Positions 8,571-17,420 of a DNA stretch of 64,000 nucleotides are shown piece after piece. The stretch comes from Kineosporiaceae bacterium (GTDB lineage Bacteria; Actinomycetota; Actinomycetes; Actinomycetales; Kineosporiaceae), in NCBI GenBank assembly GCA_016794595.1, contig JAEUJN010000107.1, forward strand, positions 59,957-123,956. The letters are read 5' to 3'. Each line of letters starts with the position of its first letter. Within the stretch, counting starts at the first letter, position 1. Below the pieces are notes generated by a model that did no database searches, had not been told where the DNA came from, and worked only from the letters and a program-made list of their open reading frames with translations. Both the position numbers and the translations under genes were made by a program.

Positions 8571-9794
8571 ATGCAGACCCCCATCACCGATCGGCTGACC
8601 GGCCGGCTGCGCACCGAGATCGGCTTCGAGGAGCTGGTGGAGCGGGCTCGGATCCGCGGGCGGCGATCACTGCGGCTGCGCCGGGACCGGGTGCGCAGCA
8701 AGGCGTGGCACGTCGGTCAGGCCGCGCTCGCCGCAGCCCTCGCCTGGTTCATCGCCCGCGACCTGCTCGGCCACCCCACCCCGACCTTCGCTCCGGTGGT
8801 GGCCGTGGTCTGCCTGGGCATGAGCTACCGCCAGCGGCTGCGCCGGGTGGCCGAGGTCACCGTCGGGGTCTCGGTCGGCGTCCTGGTGGCCGATCTGTTC
8901 GTGGCCCTGGCCGGTACGGGCGTCTGGCAGGTGGCCCTGGTGGTGGCCACCGCCATGGTGGTGGCCCTGCTGATGGACGCCAGTGACCTGCTGGTACTGC
9001 AGTCCGCCGTCCAGAGCATCTTCGTGGTCACCCTGATCCCCGACGCGGGGCAGAGCCTCACCCGCTGGCAGGACGCGCTGGTGGGCGGGGCCACCGCCGT
9101 GCTGGCGGCCGCCGTCGTCCCGTCCGCCCCGTTGCGCACGCCCCGGGTCCAAGCCGGCGCGGTGGCCCGGGTCACCGCCACGGTGCTGCGGGGGGCGGCC
9201 ACCGCCGCTCGACAGGACGACGTCGACCTCGCCGCCGAGGTGCTCGGCCGGGCCAGGGCCACGGACGTGCTCGTCCGCGAGTTGCAGCAGGCGGCCGACG
9301 AGGGCCTGGACGTCCTCGCCTCCTCCCCGTGGCGGCGCCGGCACGAGATCGGGGTGCGCCGGGTCAGCGAGCTGGTCGAACCGCTGGACCGTGCCCTGCG
9401 GGGCACCCGGGTGCTGACCCGGCGCATGGTGACGGCGATCTCCCGTGAGCGGGTGCCCGGCAGCTACCTGGTGGTCCTGGACCGGCTGGCCGACGCGGCC
9501 GAGATCCTGGCCGATGTGCTGGTGGACAACTCCTCGCTGTCGGCGGCCCGCCCCCCGCTGTTGGCCGTTGCCCGCGCCACCGGTGACCTCGAGCGCACGG
9601 GCGGCCTGTCCACCGAAGTGGTACTGGCACAGGTCAGATCCGTCGTGGTCGACTTGCTCCAGGTCACCGGACTGGACACCGGCGAGGCACTCGCCGCTCT
9701 GCCTCCGGTGCAGGCGGTGCAGGCCGCACAGGTGACAGGGCCTGCGGGAGGTCTCGGGGATGAGTCGGGCGCAGGAGATGCACGCAGGCGGTGA
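8571..9794 (+). CDS. FUSC-like integral membrane protein
   Basis: The ATG at 8571 gives 407 residues. After a basic N-terminus come about five or six hydrophobic helices (residues about 48-185), including GHPTPTFAPVVAVVCLGMSYRQRLRR, the diagnostic stretch of the aromatic-acid exporter/FUSC family. The C-terminal half is soluble and helical. The family is linked to efflux of aromatic acids or to envelope functions; the substrate here is unknown. The 3' end overlaps the lipase gene by 35 bp, so the two are probably co-transcribed. No Shine-Dalgarno precedes the ATG; CAGGCT lies seven bases upstream. Confidence 0.8.
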   Translation: MQTPITDRLTGRLRTEIGFEELVERARIRGRRSLRLRRDRVRSKAWHVGQAALAAALAWFIARDLLGHPTPTFAPVVAVVCLGMSYRQRLRRVAEVTVGVSVGVLVADLFVALAGTGVWQVALVVATAMVVALLMDASDLLVLQSAVQSIFVVTLIPDAGQSLTRWQDALVGGATAVLAAAVVPSAPLRTPRVQAGAVARVTATVLRGAATAARQDDVDLAAEVLGRARATDVLVRELQQAADEGLDVLASSPWRRRHEIGVRRVSELVEPLDRALRGTRVLTRRMVTAISRERVPGSYLVVLDRLADAAEILADVLVDNSSLSAARPPLLAVARATGDLERTGGLSTEVVLAQVRSVVVDLLQVTGLDTGEALAALPPVQAVQAAQVTGPAGGLGDESGAGDARRR

Positions 9795-10902
9795 GCTGGC
9801 CGTCGACGCCACTCGGGCAGTGATCGGGTTGGCCAGGGACGTCCACCTCACCATCGCCCGGGACGTCGAGCGCTTCCTGCCCCCACCCATCCGCCAGGTG
9901 GCCACCTGCCACATCCGCGTGGTCGGGTTCACCTACGACCTGGTCGAGTCGCTGAACGTGATCGGGTTGCGCGCCGGGGCCCTGGTGCTCGGTGCGCTGC
10001 CCGGTCCGGCACCGACCCGCACCCGGGTGGGCCGCGCCGTCCAGCCGGTGGTGAACGGCATCTGGGGGGACGCCGTCCTGGCCAAGGCCTCGGAGCTGGC
10101 CGTGCTCATGGCCCTGCGGGTCGACCACGACGACGTCACCCCGGACGCCGAGGGGCTCGCGGATGCCTTCCCCAAGGCCACCGGACACCTGGTGCTGTTC
10201 GTGCACGGGCTGGTCGAGAGCGACGAGTCCTGGTTCACCCGGGTGGGCACCCCCGAGGGTCGCACATCCTTCGGGGAGCGGCTGGAGGCCGACCTGGGGG
10301 CCACAGCGCTCTACCTGCGCTACAACTCCGGCCTGGTGATCGCCGACAACGGCGCCCTGCTGGACACCCTGCTGGACGCGGTGCGCGCGGCCTGGCCGGT
10401 GCCGGTGGAACGGATCGACCTGGTCGGTCACTCGATGGGTGGACTGGTCGCGCGCGAGGCGGTGCTCGCCGGCGCGGACCGGGGAGCCGCCTGGGTGGAC
10501 GACGTCGGCAGCGTCACCACCTTGGGCACCCCGCACCAGGGCGCACCCCTGGCCGGGATGGCGCCGGTGGGCGAGTGGCTGCTGACCACCACCGCCCGCA
10601 GCGCCCCGTTCGCCCGGCTGCTCTCCGGACGCAGCGCCGGGATCAGGGATCTCACCCGGGGTTCCGGCGGACGGCGTCCGCACACCATGCCGGGACACGT
10701 TGCCCAGCACAGCATGGCCGGCACGCTCACCCGCTCGGCGCTGGTCGGCTGGGCGCTCGGGGACGGCATGGTCCGCGCCGCCAGTGCGCTGCTACCGGTG
10801 CCGGACGGGGCGGGCAACCTCGACCGGCTGCCCGGGGTGGGCCACCAGGCACTCCTGCGTCACGAGTCGGTGTACGAACGGCTGCGTCGCTGGCTCGGGT
10901 GA
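9760..10902 (+). CDS. PGAP1/lipase-like alpha/beta hydrolase
   Basis: The ATG at 9760 has GGGAGG eight bases upstream, inside the end of the FUSC-like gene, giving 380 residues. The first 130 residues form a helical region without recognisable motif. The hydrolase core follows, with LFVHGLVESDESWF (oxyanion strand), LVGHSMGGLVAREAV (nucleophile Ser) and a terminal LPGVGHQALLRHESVY holding the likely catalytic His. The fold resembles PGAP1-type esterases and triacylglycerol lipases. The overlap suggests a functional link to the membrane protein upstream. Confidence 0.82.
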   Translation: MSRAQEMHAGGELAVDATRAVIGLARDVHLTIARDVERFLPPPIRQVATCHIRVVGFTYDLVESLNVIGLRAGALVLGALPGPAPTRTRVGRAVQPVVNGIWGDAVLAKASELAVLMALRVDHDDVTPDAEGLADAFPKATGHLVLFVHGLVESDESWFTRVGTPEGRTSFGERLEADLGATALYLRYNSGLVIADNGALLDTLLDAVRAAWPVPVERIDLVGHSMGGLVAREAVLAGADRGAAWVDDVGSVTTLGTPHQGAPLAGMAPVGEWLLTTTARSAPFARLLSGRSAGIRDLTRGSGGRRPHTMPGHVAQHSMAGTLTRSALVGWALGDGMVRAASALLPVPDGAGNLDRLPGVGHQALLRHESVYERLRRWLG

Positions 10903-10914
10903 GACATCAGGGGT

Positions 10915-10949
10915 GAGGACGCCGCCGGGCGGTCCGCGGCGGCGTCCTC
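10915..10949 (+). terminator. Terminator after lipase gene
   Basis: A 12-bp perfect stem (GAGGACGCCGCC with GGCGGCGTCCTC) encloses an 11-base loop and is followed by a short pyrimidine run, 13 bp after the lipase stop. Confidence 0.75.
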
Positions 10950-11118
10950 TTCTGCGCCGGTGGCTCGGGTCGACCCGCCCCGTGGCCGGGCAGGTTCGGA
11001 CGCCACCACCGGCACCAGCCGGGCAGCAGCCGGGCAGCCAGCGGGAAACCCATTTGAGATCGGCGGCTCCTCCCGGCACGCTCGATGACATCCCCCCGAC
11101 GGCGACGGAGTGTTCGGC

Positions 11119-14100
11119 ATGCAGTTGATCCGCGACCTGTGGGTCACCTCGCCTCGGCGGGTGGCCCTGGTCGCCGTGCTCCTGGTGCTCGGTGCCGCCG
11201 GTCAGGCGCTGGCCGCCCCCCTGGCCGGCCTGCTGCTCACCGACCGGTCCGTGGTCGCGCTGTGGCTGCTCGCCGGGGCGCTGACCTGCAAGGTGCTCAC
11301 CGATCTCGGCGTGGGCCTGGTGGCGGCCGGGTTGACCGCCGACTGGGCAGCCGACGTCCGGCGCCGGCTGTGTGCGGTCGCCTTCGGGCAGGACCTGCCG
11401 ACGCTGGAGGCGACCCCGGTCGGTGAACTGCTCGACCGGATCGACCAGGACGTCTACCAGGTGGCCTCGGAGCTGCGGGGCCCCGGCGTCCGGATCGCGC
11501 ACTCCATGACGCTCAGCGCGGCCGCCGTGATCACCGCCTTCGTCGTCTGGTGGCCGGCCGCCCTCGGCATGGTGGTGGCCCTGATCCTGCTCGCCCTGAG
11601 CCTGCGCGGCCGGCTTCGCCCGATCTCCGCGGCCCGCATGCTGGAGGAGGAGGCCTGGTCGGCGCTGGCAGCGGTGATGGAGGAGTCGATCCACGGCCAG
11701 GACGACGTGCGCACCACCCTGGGCCGCCCCTACGTGGTGCGGCTGTTCGCCGACCGCGCCAGTGCCGTGCTGCGCCACGGACGGCGGGTGTGGGCGATGG
11801 GGGCCACGGTCACCGTGATCGCTGCCTTCATGACCCGGGCGGCGATCGTGCTGGTGGTGCTCGGTGGCGCCTGGGGGCTGGCGACCGGCCGGGTGGACGC
11901 CGCGCAGCTGACCGCCGTCTGGCTGCTCACGATCGCCTTCGGACTCACGGTCGAGCACATCACCCGCATGATCCCCGAGTTGCAGTACGCCCTGGGCGCC
12001 TGGGGGCGGGTGCTCCTGCTGGCCGCCTCACCTCAGGAACCCCTTGGCGGCCAACCGATCTCGGACGGCGATCTGGAGGTGCGCGGGCTCACCTTCCGCT
12101 ACGGGGGGCAGGAGGCTGCCGGTCACGGCGGGCGACCGGCGGCCCTGACCGAGGTCAGCGTGACCTTCCGCCGGGGTCGCTCGTACGCCCTGATCGGCCG
12201 CACCGGCTCGGGCAAGTCGACCCTGGCCAAGGCCCTGATCCGGGCGGTCGACGTGCCCCGCGGCACGGTGTTCCTCGGCGGCACCGACGTGTCGGAACTC
12301 GACCTCGAGGCGCTGCGCCGGTGGATCGCCGTCGTGCCGCAGCGCACCGAGATCCTGGCCGGCACCCTGGCCGAGAACATCGCGCTGTTCGATCCCGACC
12401 TGCTGGGCCGGGCCGAGCAGGCCGTGGCCGAACTCGGCGTCCAGCAGTGGGTCGCCGACCTGCCCGACGGACTGCAGACCCGGCTCGGCGACGGGGGGTA
12501 CGTGCTCTCGGCCGGTCAGGAGCAGCTGGTCGCCTTCGCCCGCATCCTGATCCGCGACCCGCACGTGGTGATCCTCGACGAGGCCACCGCGCGGCTCGAC
12601 CCGGTGACCGAGGCCCGGGTGCACGAGGCCACCCGGCGGCTGCTGGCCGGGCGGATCGGCATCCTGATCGCCCACCGGCTCTCCTCGGTCAGCCAGTGCG
12701 ACGAGGTCGTGGTGCTCGCCGACGGGCGTCTGGTGGAATCCGGCCCGCTGCAGACCTCCCGGCGGTTCGCCCAGTTGCTGGCGGCGAGCCGGATCGGCCG
12801 GTCGACCGGCGGCGTCGGCTCGCCCGCCCCCGGCCGGCCGGTGGTGAGCGCCACCGGCGTCGCGGTCGTCGACTCGCCCCGGACCGCCGTCGTCCGGGAC
12901 CCCCACGAGGAACACCCCACCCTGAACCCCGCGGAGAACCTCACCGACCTCACCGGCCTCACCGGCGACCTCACCGATGAGGGGCTCGGCACGCAGGATC
13001 CCGTCATTCCCCACCAGTCCCCGCCCCCGCCGGAGCGGGTCGAGGCGCCTCCGCTGCCACCCCCGCCGCCCGCACGGACCCTCCGCGAGGTGGCCCGACT
13101 CGCCTGGAACGACAAGCGGTTCGGGCTCGGTGCCCTGGCCCTGTTCCTGCCGTACATGGTGCTCGGGCTGGACGGCAGCGTGCTGCCCTGGCTCTGGTCC
13201 CACCTGGTCGACGGCACCGGCAGCGTCTGGTGGCCGGCGCTGGCGATCGTGGCCGGCCTGCTGGTCACGGTCCCGATCAACCACTTCACCGGGCGGTGGT
13301 TCCCCGAGTGGTGGGTTCGCCAGATGCTGCGGATCAGCCTGCGCCTTGTCCACGGCCAGACCGGACCCCGCCGGGTCAGCGCCCACACCCCCGCCGAGGT
13401 GGTCGCCCAGGGCGGTGACACCGAGCGGGTCGTGCAGCTGGCGGACAACATGATCGACCAGTTCGCCATCCTGGTGATCCTGCTCGGCATGACGGCCATG
13501 TCCGGATCCGGGGTACCGGCTCTGTTCTTCGTGGCCACCGTGGTGATCTCGGCGCTGGCGGCCGCGGCCTTCGGACCCCGGCTGGCCCGGAGGGCGGCCC
13601 GGTCGGTGGCCACCCGGGCGGCCTTCGCCACCGCGTTGGTCTCCTGCCTGTCCGCGGCGCGCACGGTGAAGCTGTCCGGCGCCGTCCCGGGGGTCCTGGC
13701 CCACCTCGCCCGGCTCGACCGGGTGCGCAGCGACCGCCAGCGGCGCGAGATCGCCGTCCAGGTGTGGGCACGGTCCACGCCGGCGATGGCCGCCGGGCTG
13801 GCCCCGATCGGGGTCTGGGCGCTCTACGTGCAGGGATCGATCACGCCCGCGTCCGCCCTGATCGCGGTGGCCACCCTGGGATCGGCGAACTGGTTCGCCT
13901 GGACCACGGCCTCGCTGATCTCGGCACTGCCCTCGGCCCGGGTGTGGACCCGGCGCACCGTGGCGATGAGCGGGGTGGCCGCCTACTCCTCGGCCGTGCC
14001 CGGGGTGGACCTGTCGACCGGCACCGCGCCGGACCCCGTTCCCGCGGCGCGGCAACGACTCTCACGGTTGGAACTGCACGGCTTCACCGCCGTCCACGAG

Positions 14101-14742
14101 GACGGGACGGTCGGCGTCCGGGATGTCGACCTCGCGGTCGAGCGGGGCGAGCTGGTGCTGGTGATGGGACCGGTGGGCTCGGGCAAGTCCTCCCTGCTGC
14201 GGGCGCTGGCCGGCATCGTGCACCACACCGGGTCGCTGGCCTGGAACGGTCGGGAGGTGGCCGACCCGGCCGAGTTCCTGCGCCCCAACCAGGTCGCCTA
14301 CGTCGGGCAGCTGCCGCGGGTGCTGTCCGGGACGATCGCCGAGAACATCACCCTCGGCCACCCGGTCGACCCGGGGCACGCCGTGGCGACCGCCCAGCTG
14401 GAACACGACCTGTCCGGGGCGGGCGGTGGGCTCGGGTTGCTGATCGGGCACAAGGGAACCCGGCTGTCCGGCGGTCAGTTGCAGCGGCTGGCCCTGGCCC
14501 GGGCGCTGGCCCCGCGCACCGAGCTGCTGATCGCGGACGACGTGTCCTCGGCGATCGACGTGACCACCGAACTCGCGCTCTGGCGGGCCCTGCGCGAGCG
14601 GGGGATCACGGTGATCGGGGCGACCTCGAAGCGGGCCGCCCTCGAGCAGGCGGACCGGGTGCTGGTGGTCATCGGCGGCACCGTGGCGGACCAGGGCACC
14701 TGGACCGACCTGCAGCAGCGCTGGGGTCACCTGGCCGGGTGA
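11119..14742 (+). CDS. Fused ABC exporter (TMD-NBD-TMD-NBD)
   Basis: The ATG at 11119 has GGAG eight bases upstream; a GTG at 11110 is in frame but too close to it. The 1207 residues hold two complete half-transporters. TMD1 spans about 10-300. NBD1 has Walker A GRTGSGKST near 359, signature LSAGQEQ, Walker B VVILDEAT and switch His in LIAHRLS. A Pro/Thr-rich linker follows, then TMD2 from about 660. NBD2 has Walker A GPVGSGKSS near 1017 and signature LSGGQLQRL, but Walker B ends LLIADDVSS (Asp in place of the catalytic Glu) and the switch His is missing (IGATSKRA). Only NBD1 therefore looks fully competent for hydrolysis, an asymmetric exporter pattern. The cargo is unknown and no substrate gene is adjacent. 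Confidence 0.9.
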   Translation: MQLIRDLWVTSPRRVALVAVLLVLGAAGQALAAPLAGLLLTDRSVVALWLLAGALTCKVLTDLGVGLVAAGLTADWAADVRRRLCAVAFGQDLPTLEATPVGELLDRIDQDVYQVASELRGPGVRIAHSMTLSAAAVITAFVVWWPAALGMVVALILLALSLRGRLRPISAARMLEEEAWSALAAVMEESIHGQDDVRTTLGRPYVVRLFADRASAVLRHGRRVWAMGATVTVIAAFMTRAAIVLVVLGGAWGLATGRVDAAQLTAVWLLTIAFGLTVEHITRMIPELQYALGAWGRVLLLAASPQEPLGGQPISDGDLEVRGLTFRYGGQEAAGHGGRPAALTEVSVTFRRGRSYALIGRTGSGKSTLAKALIRAVDVPRGTVFLGGTDVSELDLEALRRWIAVVPQRTEILAGTLAENIALFDPDLLGRAEQAVAELGVQQWVADLPDGLQTRLGDGGYVLSAGQEQLVAFARILIRDPHVVILDEATARLDPVTEARVHEATRRLLAGRIGILIAHRLSSVSQCDEVVVLADGRLVESGPLQTSRRFAQLLAASRIGRSTGGVGSPAPGRPVVSATGVAVVDSPRTAVVRDPHEEHPTLNPAENLTDLTGLTGDLTDEGLGTQDPVIPHQSPPPPERVEAPPLPPPPPARTLREVARLAWNDKRFGLGALALFLPYMVLGLDGSVLPWLWSHLVDGTGSVWWPALAIVAGLLVTVPINHFTGRWFPEWWVRQMLRISLRLVHGQTGPRRVSAHTPAEVVAQGGDTERVVQLADNMIDQFAILVILLGMTAMSGSGVPALFFVATVVISALAAAAFGPRLARRAARSVATRAAFATALVSCLSAARTVKLSGAVPGVLAHLARLDRVRSDRQRREIAVQVWARSTPAMAAGLAPIGVWALYVQGSITPASALIAVATLGSANWFAWTTASLISALPSARVWTRRTVAMSGVAAYSSAVPGVDLSTGTAPDPVPAARQRLSRLELHGFTAVHEDGTVGVRDVDLAVERGELVLVMGPVGSGKSSLLRALAGIVHHTGSLAWNGREVADPAEFLRPNQVAYVGQLPRVLSGTIAENITLGHPVDPGHAVATAQLEHDLSGAGGGLGLLIGHKGTRLSGGQLQRLALARALAPRTELLIADDVSSAIDVTTELALWRALRERGITVIGATSKRAALEQADRVLVVIGGTVADQGTWTDLQQRWGHLAG

Positions 14743-14760
14743 TCACCCCGATGCGGCGGT

Positions 14761-14784
14761 TGCGACCCGGCCCACCGGGTCGCA
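14761..14784. terminator. Hairpin between convergent genes
   Basis: A 10-bp perfect stem, TGCGACCCGG/CCGGGTCGCA, has a 4-base loop. It sits in the 49-bp gap between the ABC exporter and cbiZ stops and could end both transcripts. There is no U-tract. Confidence 0.55.
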
Positions 14785-14791
14785 CCCCTGG

Positions 14792-15544
14792 TCATGATCG
14801 GGGCCAGTGAGCGCCCCAGCGGCGGTGGGCGTCGCCGTCCGGGTGCTGCGCCGTCCAGTCGGCGGTGCCGGCGGCGACGGCGGCGTGAACGGCCCGGGCG
14901 ATCCGCGCTCCCCAGATCGATCGGGGCCCGCCGTACAACCCCTCCTTGCCGATCTCGCCCACCAGCTCGGACCCGGCAGCCGGGCAGGCGATGCACACTG
15001 CATCGGACGACGTCCCCGTTCCCGGCACCCGGGCGTCGATCAGTGCCTGGGTCTTGGCCTCGGTGGCCGTCATCACCGCGTTGACCAGCGCCGCATCGCC
15101 CAGCGCGACCGGCACCGTGACCAGCACGTTGATCGTGCCGGGCGGCGAGTAGTCCTCCAGCGCCATGGCCTGCGGCGTCGCGGCGGCCGGGATCGGCAGT
15201 CCCAGCCCCACGGTCGCGACCGCCTGAGTCCCCTCGGCATCGGCCACGGTGAACCGGGAGGCATCGGCCGCGGTCAGCATCACCACTCCCGGGCCGGCCA
15301 ACCCGAACGACGCCGCCAGCTCGCCCGCGTGCGCGACCGGGTCGGGGTGGTGATAGTGCTTGGACACCTGGGCGTTCAGCCACCAGCCGCACGGGCCGAG
15401 GCCGCCGCCGAGCACCGCCGACGAGATCGCCCGCCACCCCGCCGGCAGCTCACGGACCAACACCGGACGCCGCGTGCCCGCATCGTCCCAGTGCCGCAGG
15501 ATGCCGCCCTCCACGTCGGCACCGACCTTGTGCGCCTCGCTCAT
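14792..15544 (-). CDS. cbiZ: Adenosylcobinamide amidohydrolase
   Basis: A 250-residue CbiZ-family protein. The conserved GTSSDAVCIACP block and the surrounding TINVLVTVP and LVNAVMTATEAKTQAL segments identify it. CbiZ cleaves the amide bond between cobyric acid and the aminopropanol arm of adenosylcobinamide, allowing imported incomplete corrinoids to be re-used. It is last in a four-gene operon behind the B12 uptake genes, 22 bp after btuD, and shares their riboswitch. It marks the archaeal-type salvage route rather than CobU-type salvage. Confidence 0.9.
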   Translation of the reverse strand: MSEAHKVGADVEGGILRHWDDAGTRRPVLVRELPAGWRAISSAVLGGGLGPCGWWLNAQVSKHYHHPDPVAHAGELAASFGLAGPGVVMLTAADASRFTVADAEGTQAVATVGLGLPIPAAATPQAMALEDYSPPGTINVLVTVPVALGDAALVNAVMTATEAKTQALIDARVPGTGTSSDAVCIACPAAGSELVGEIGKEGLYGGPRSIWGARIARAVHAAVAAGTADWTAQHPDGDAHRRWGAHWPRS

Positions 15545-15566
15545 CCCGACCCCGCTCGCCCCTCGC

Positions 15567-16382
15567 TCACGCGCCGGCCCGCCCCGGGCGCACCGGGTGG
15601 ACCCGTACCCCCGACGGCCCTGCCTCCACCTCGGCGCTCACCCCGTAGTGCTCGGCGAGCGCCTGCGCGGTGAGTACGTCGGCGGGCGCGCCGTCCGCGA
15701 CCACCCGCCCGCCAGTGAGCAACACGATCCGGTCGGCGTACTGCCCGGCGAGCACCAGGTCGTGCAGGGTGCTGAGCACGGTCAGGTGCTCGTCGCGGCG
15801 CAGGTCATCGACCAGTTCCAGCAGCTGCTGGGCGTGCCCGAGGTCGAGCGCGGCGGTCGGTTCGTCGAGCAGCAGCAGGCGCGGCTCCTGGGCCAGGGAC
15901 CGGGCCAGGACGGCGCGCTGGCGCTCCCCGCCGGACAACGTGCGCAGCATCCGGTCGGCCAGCGACTCCAGGTCGAGCCGGGTCAGGGCACGCGCCACCG
16001 CCTCGTGGTCGGCCCCGCGCGGTGCGGCGAGCAGGGCCCGGTAGGGGGTGCGGCCCAGCATCACATACTCGCGCACGCTCATCGCCTCGGGGATCAGCGG
16101 CACCTGGGGGGCGTAGGCGATCTGCCGGGCCCGCTCCTTCGCCGACATCGACGAGGCGTCGACGCCCCCGATCAGCACCCGGCCGCGACAGGTCACCAGC
16201 GAGGCGATCGCGCGCAGCAGGGTCGACTTGCCGGCCCCGTTCGGCCCGACGACTGCGGTCCACCCGCCCTCGGTCACGCTCAGGGACACCGCGTCGAGCA
16301 CCTGGGCGCGACCGAGCGCGACCGACACCTCCCGGACGTCGAGCAGCTCGGGCTCCTCGGACCCGCCCGAGGAGGCGGTCAC
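15567..16382 (-). CDS. btuD: Cobalamin/cobinamide ABC importer ATPase
   Basis: A 271-residue ATPase starting at a GTG (16382) that shares the GTGA overlap with the permease stop. Walker A GPNGAGKST, signature LSGGERQRAVLARS, Walker B LLLLDEPTAALD and switch His STLHDL are all intact. It is a FecE/BtuD-type ATPase of a type II importer. Siderophore importers have the same architecture; assignment to corrinoids rests on the upstream riboswitch and downstream cbiZ. Confidence 0.9.
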   Translation of the reverse strand: MTASSGGSEEPELLDVREVSVALGRAQVLDAVSLSVTEGGWTAVVGPNGAGKSTLLRAIASLVTCRGRVLIGGVDASSMSAKERARQIAYAPQVPLIPEAMSVREYVMLGRTPYRALLAAPRGADHEAVARALTRLDLESLADRMLRTLSGGERQRAVLARSLAQEPRLLLLDEPTAALDLGHAQQLLELVDDLRRDEHLTVLSTLHDLVLAGQYADRIVLLTGGRVVADGAPADVLTAQALAEHYGVSAEVEAGPSGVRVHPVRPGRAGA

Positions 16383-17413
16383 GACGACCCGCCGCCGATG
16401 CGCAGCAGCGCGGCGAAGAACGGCGCCCCCACGAACGCGGTCACCACCCCGATCGGCAGCTCGGCGGGCGAGAGCACGGTGCGCGCCACCAGGTCGGCCA
16501 GCACGAGGAACGCGCCCCCGGCGAGCAGCGACACCGGCAGCACGCTGCGATACGAACTGCCCGCCAGCCGCCGGACGACGTGCGGCACCACCAGCCCGAC
16601 GAACCCGATCAGCCCGCTCACCGCCACCGCCGAGGCGGTGCCCAGCGAGGCGGCCAGCAGGACGACGAACCGCACCTGCCGCGGGCGCACCCCCAGGGTG
16701 ATCGCCTCGTCGTCCCCGACCGAGAGCACGTCCAGCGCCCGACCGGCGAACAGCAGCACCACGGTCGAGACCGCCATGTAGGGCAGCACGAGGCGCACCT
16801 CGTCCCAGTGCCCGGCACCGAGCTGACCCAGGATCCAGGAGTAGACCTGGCGCAGGCTGTCGGAGTTGGCCTGCTGCACCACGGTCTGGATCGCGGTCAG
16901 GAATGCGGTCACGGCGATGCCGGCCAGCAAGAGGGTGGCACTGCCGCCGCCGTGCCGGGCGGCCACCGCGCCGAGCGCATACGACAGGCCGACCCCGGTC
17001 AGTGCCCCCACGAAGGCCGCCATCGGCAGCGTCGCGATCGGCCCGATCCCGTTGGGAGAGTAAGCGATCACGATCGTGGCACCGAGTCCGGCACCGGCCG
17101 CGGCGCCGAGCAGGTAGGGGTCGGCGAGCGGGTTGCGGAACACCCCCTGATAGGACGCGCCGGCCAGGGCGAGCATGCCGCCGACCAGGGCGGCCAGCAG
17201 CACCCGGGGGATTCGGATCTGGGTGAGCAGGGCGAACTGGGTCTGCGACAACGGGTTCCCGACGTCCAACCCCGCGCTGTGCGCCAGCGAGGCGAGGATC
17301 CCGGACGGCGACAACGCCACCGCCCCGACGCTGGTGCCGGCGACCAGCGCGAGCAGCAGCAGCGCACCGGCGGCCGCCAGGGCCACCGGACGCCGCTGCT
17401 GCACCACGTTCAC
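16379..17413 (-). CDS. btuC: Cobalamin/cobinamide ABC importer permease
   Basis: The GTG at 17413 (MNVVQQRRPVALAAAG) has an AGGA just upstream and lies eight bases after the binding-protein stop, giving 344 residues. Longer forms would run back through btuF. It is a FecCD/BtuC-type permease with about ten hydrophobic helices, RIPRVLLAALVGGMLALAGASYQ near residue 60 and GLIGFVGLVVPHVVR near 255, the loop that docks the ATPase. It overlaps the ATPase gene by four bases. Confidence 0.92.
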   Translation of the reverse strand: MNVVQQRRPVALAAAGALLLLALVAGTSVGAVALSPSGILASLAHSAGLDVGNPLSQTQFALLTQIRIPRVLLAALVGGMLALAGASYQGVFRNPLADPYLLGAAAGAGLGATIVIAYSPNGIGPIATLPMAAFVGALTGVGLSYALGAVAARHGGGSATLLLAGIAVTAFLTAIQTVVQQANSDSLRQVYSWILGQLGAGHWDEVRLVLPYMAVSTVVLLFAGRALDVLSVGDDEAITLGVRPRQVRFVVLLAASLGTASAVAVSGLIGFVGLVVPHVVRRLAGSSYRSVLPVSLLAGGAFLVLADLVARTVLSPAELPIGVVTAFVGAPFFAALLRIGGGSS

Positions 17414-17420
17414 GGAATCC

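Noticed and set aside
12028..14055. 675-codon frame antisense to the ABC exporter
   Set aside because: No recognisable domain, composition typical of an antisense frame; the + strand carries intact Walker motifs.
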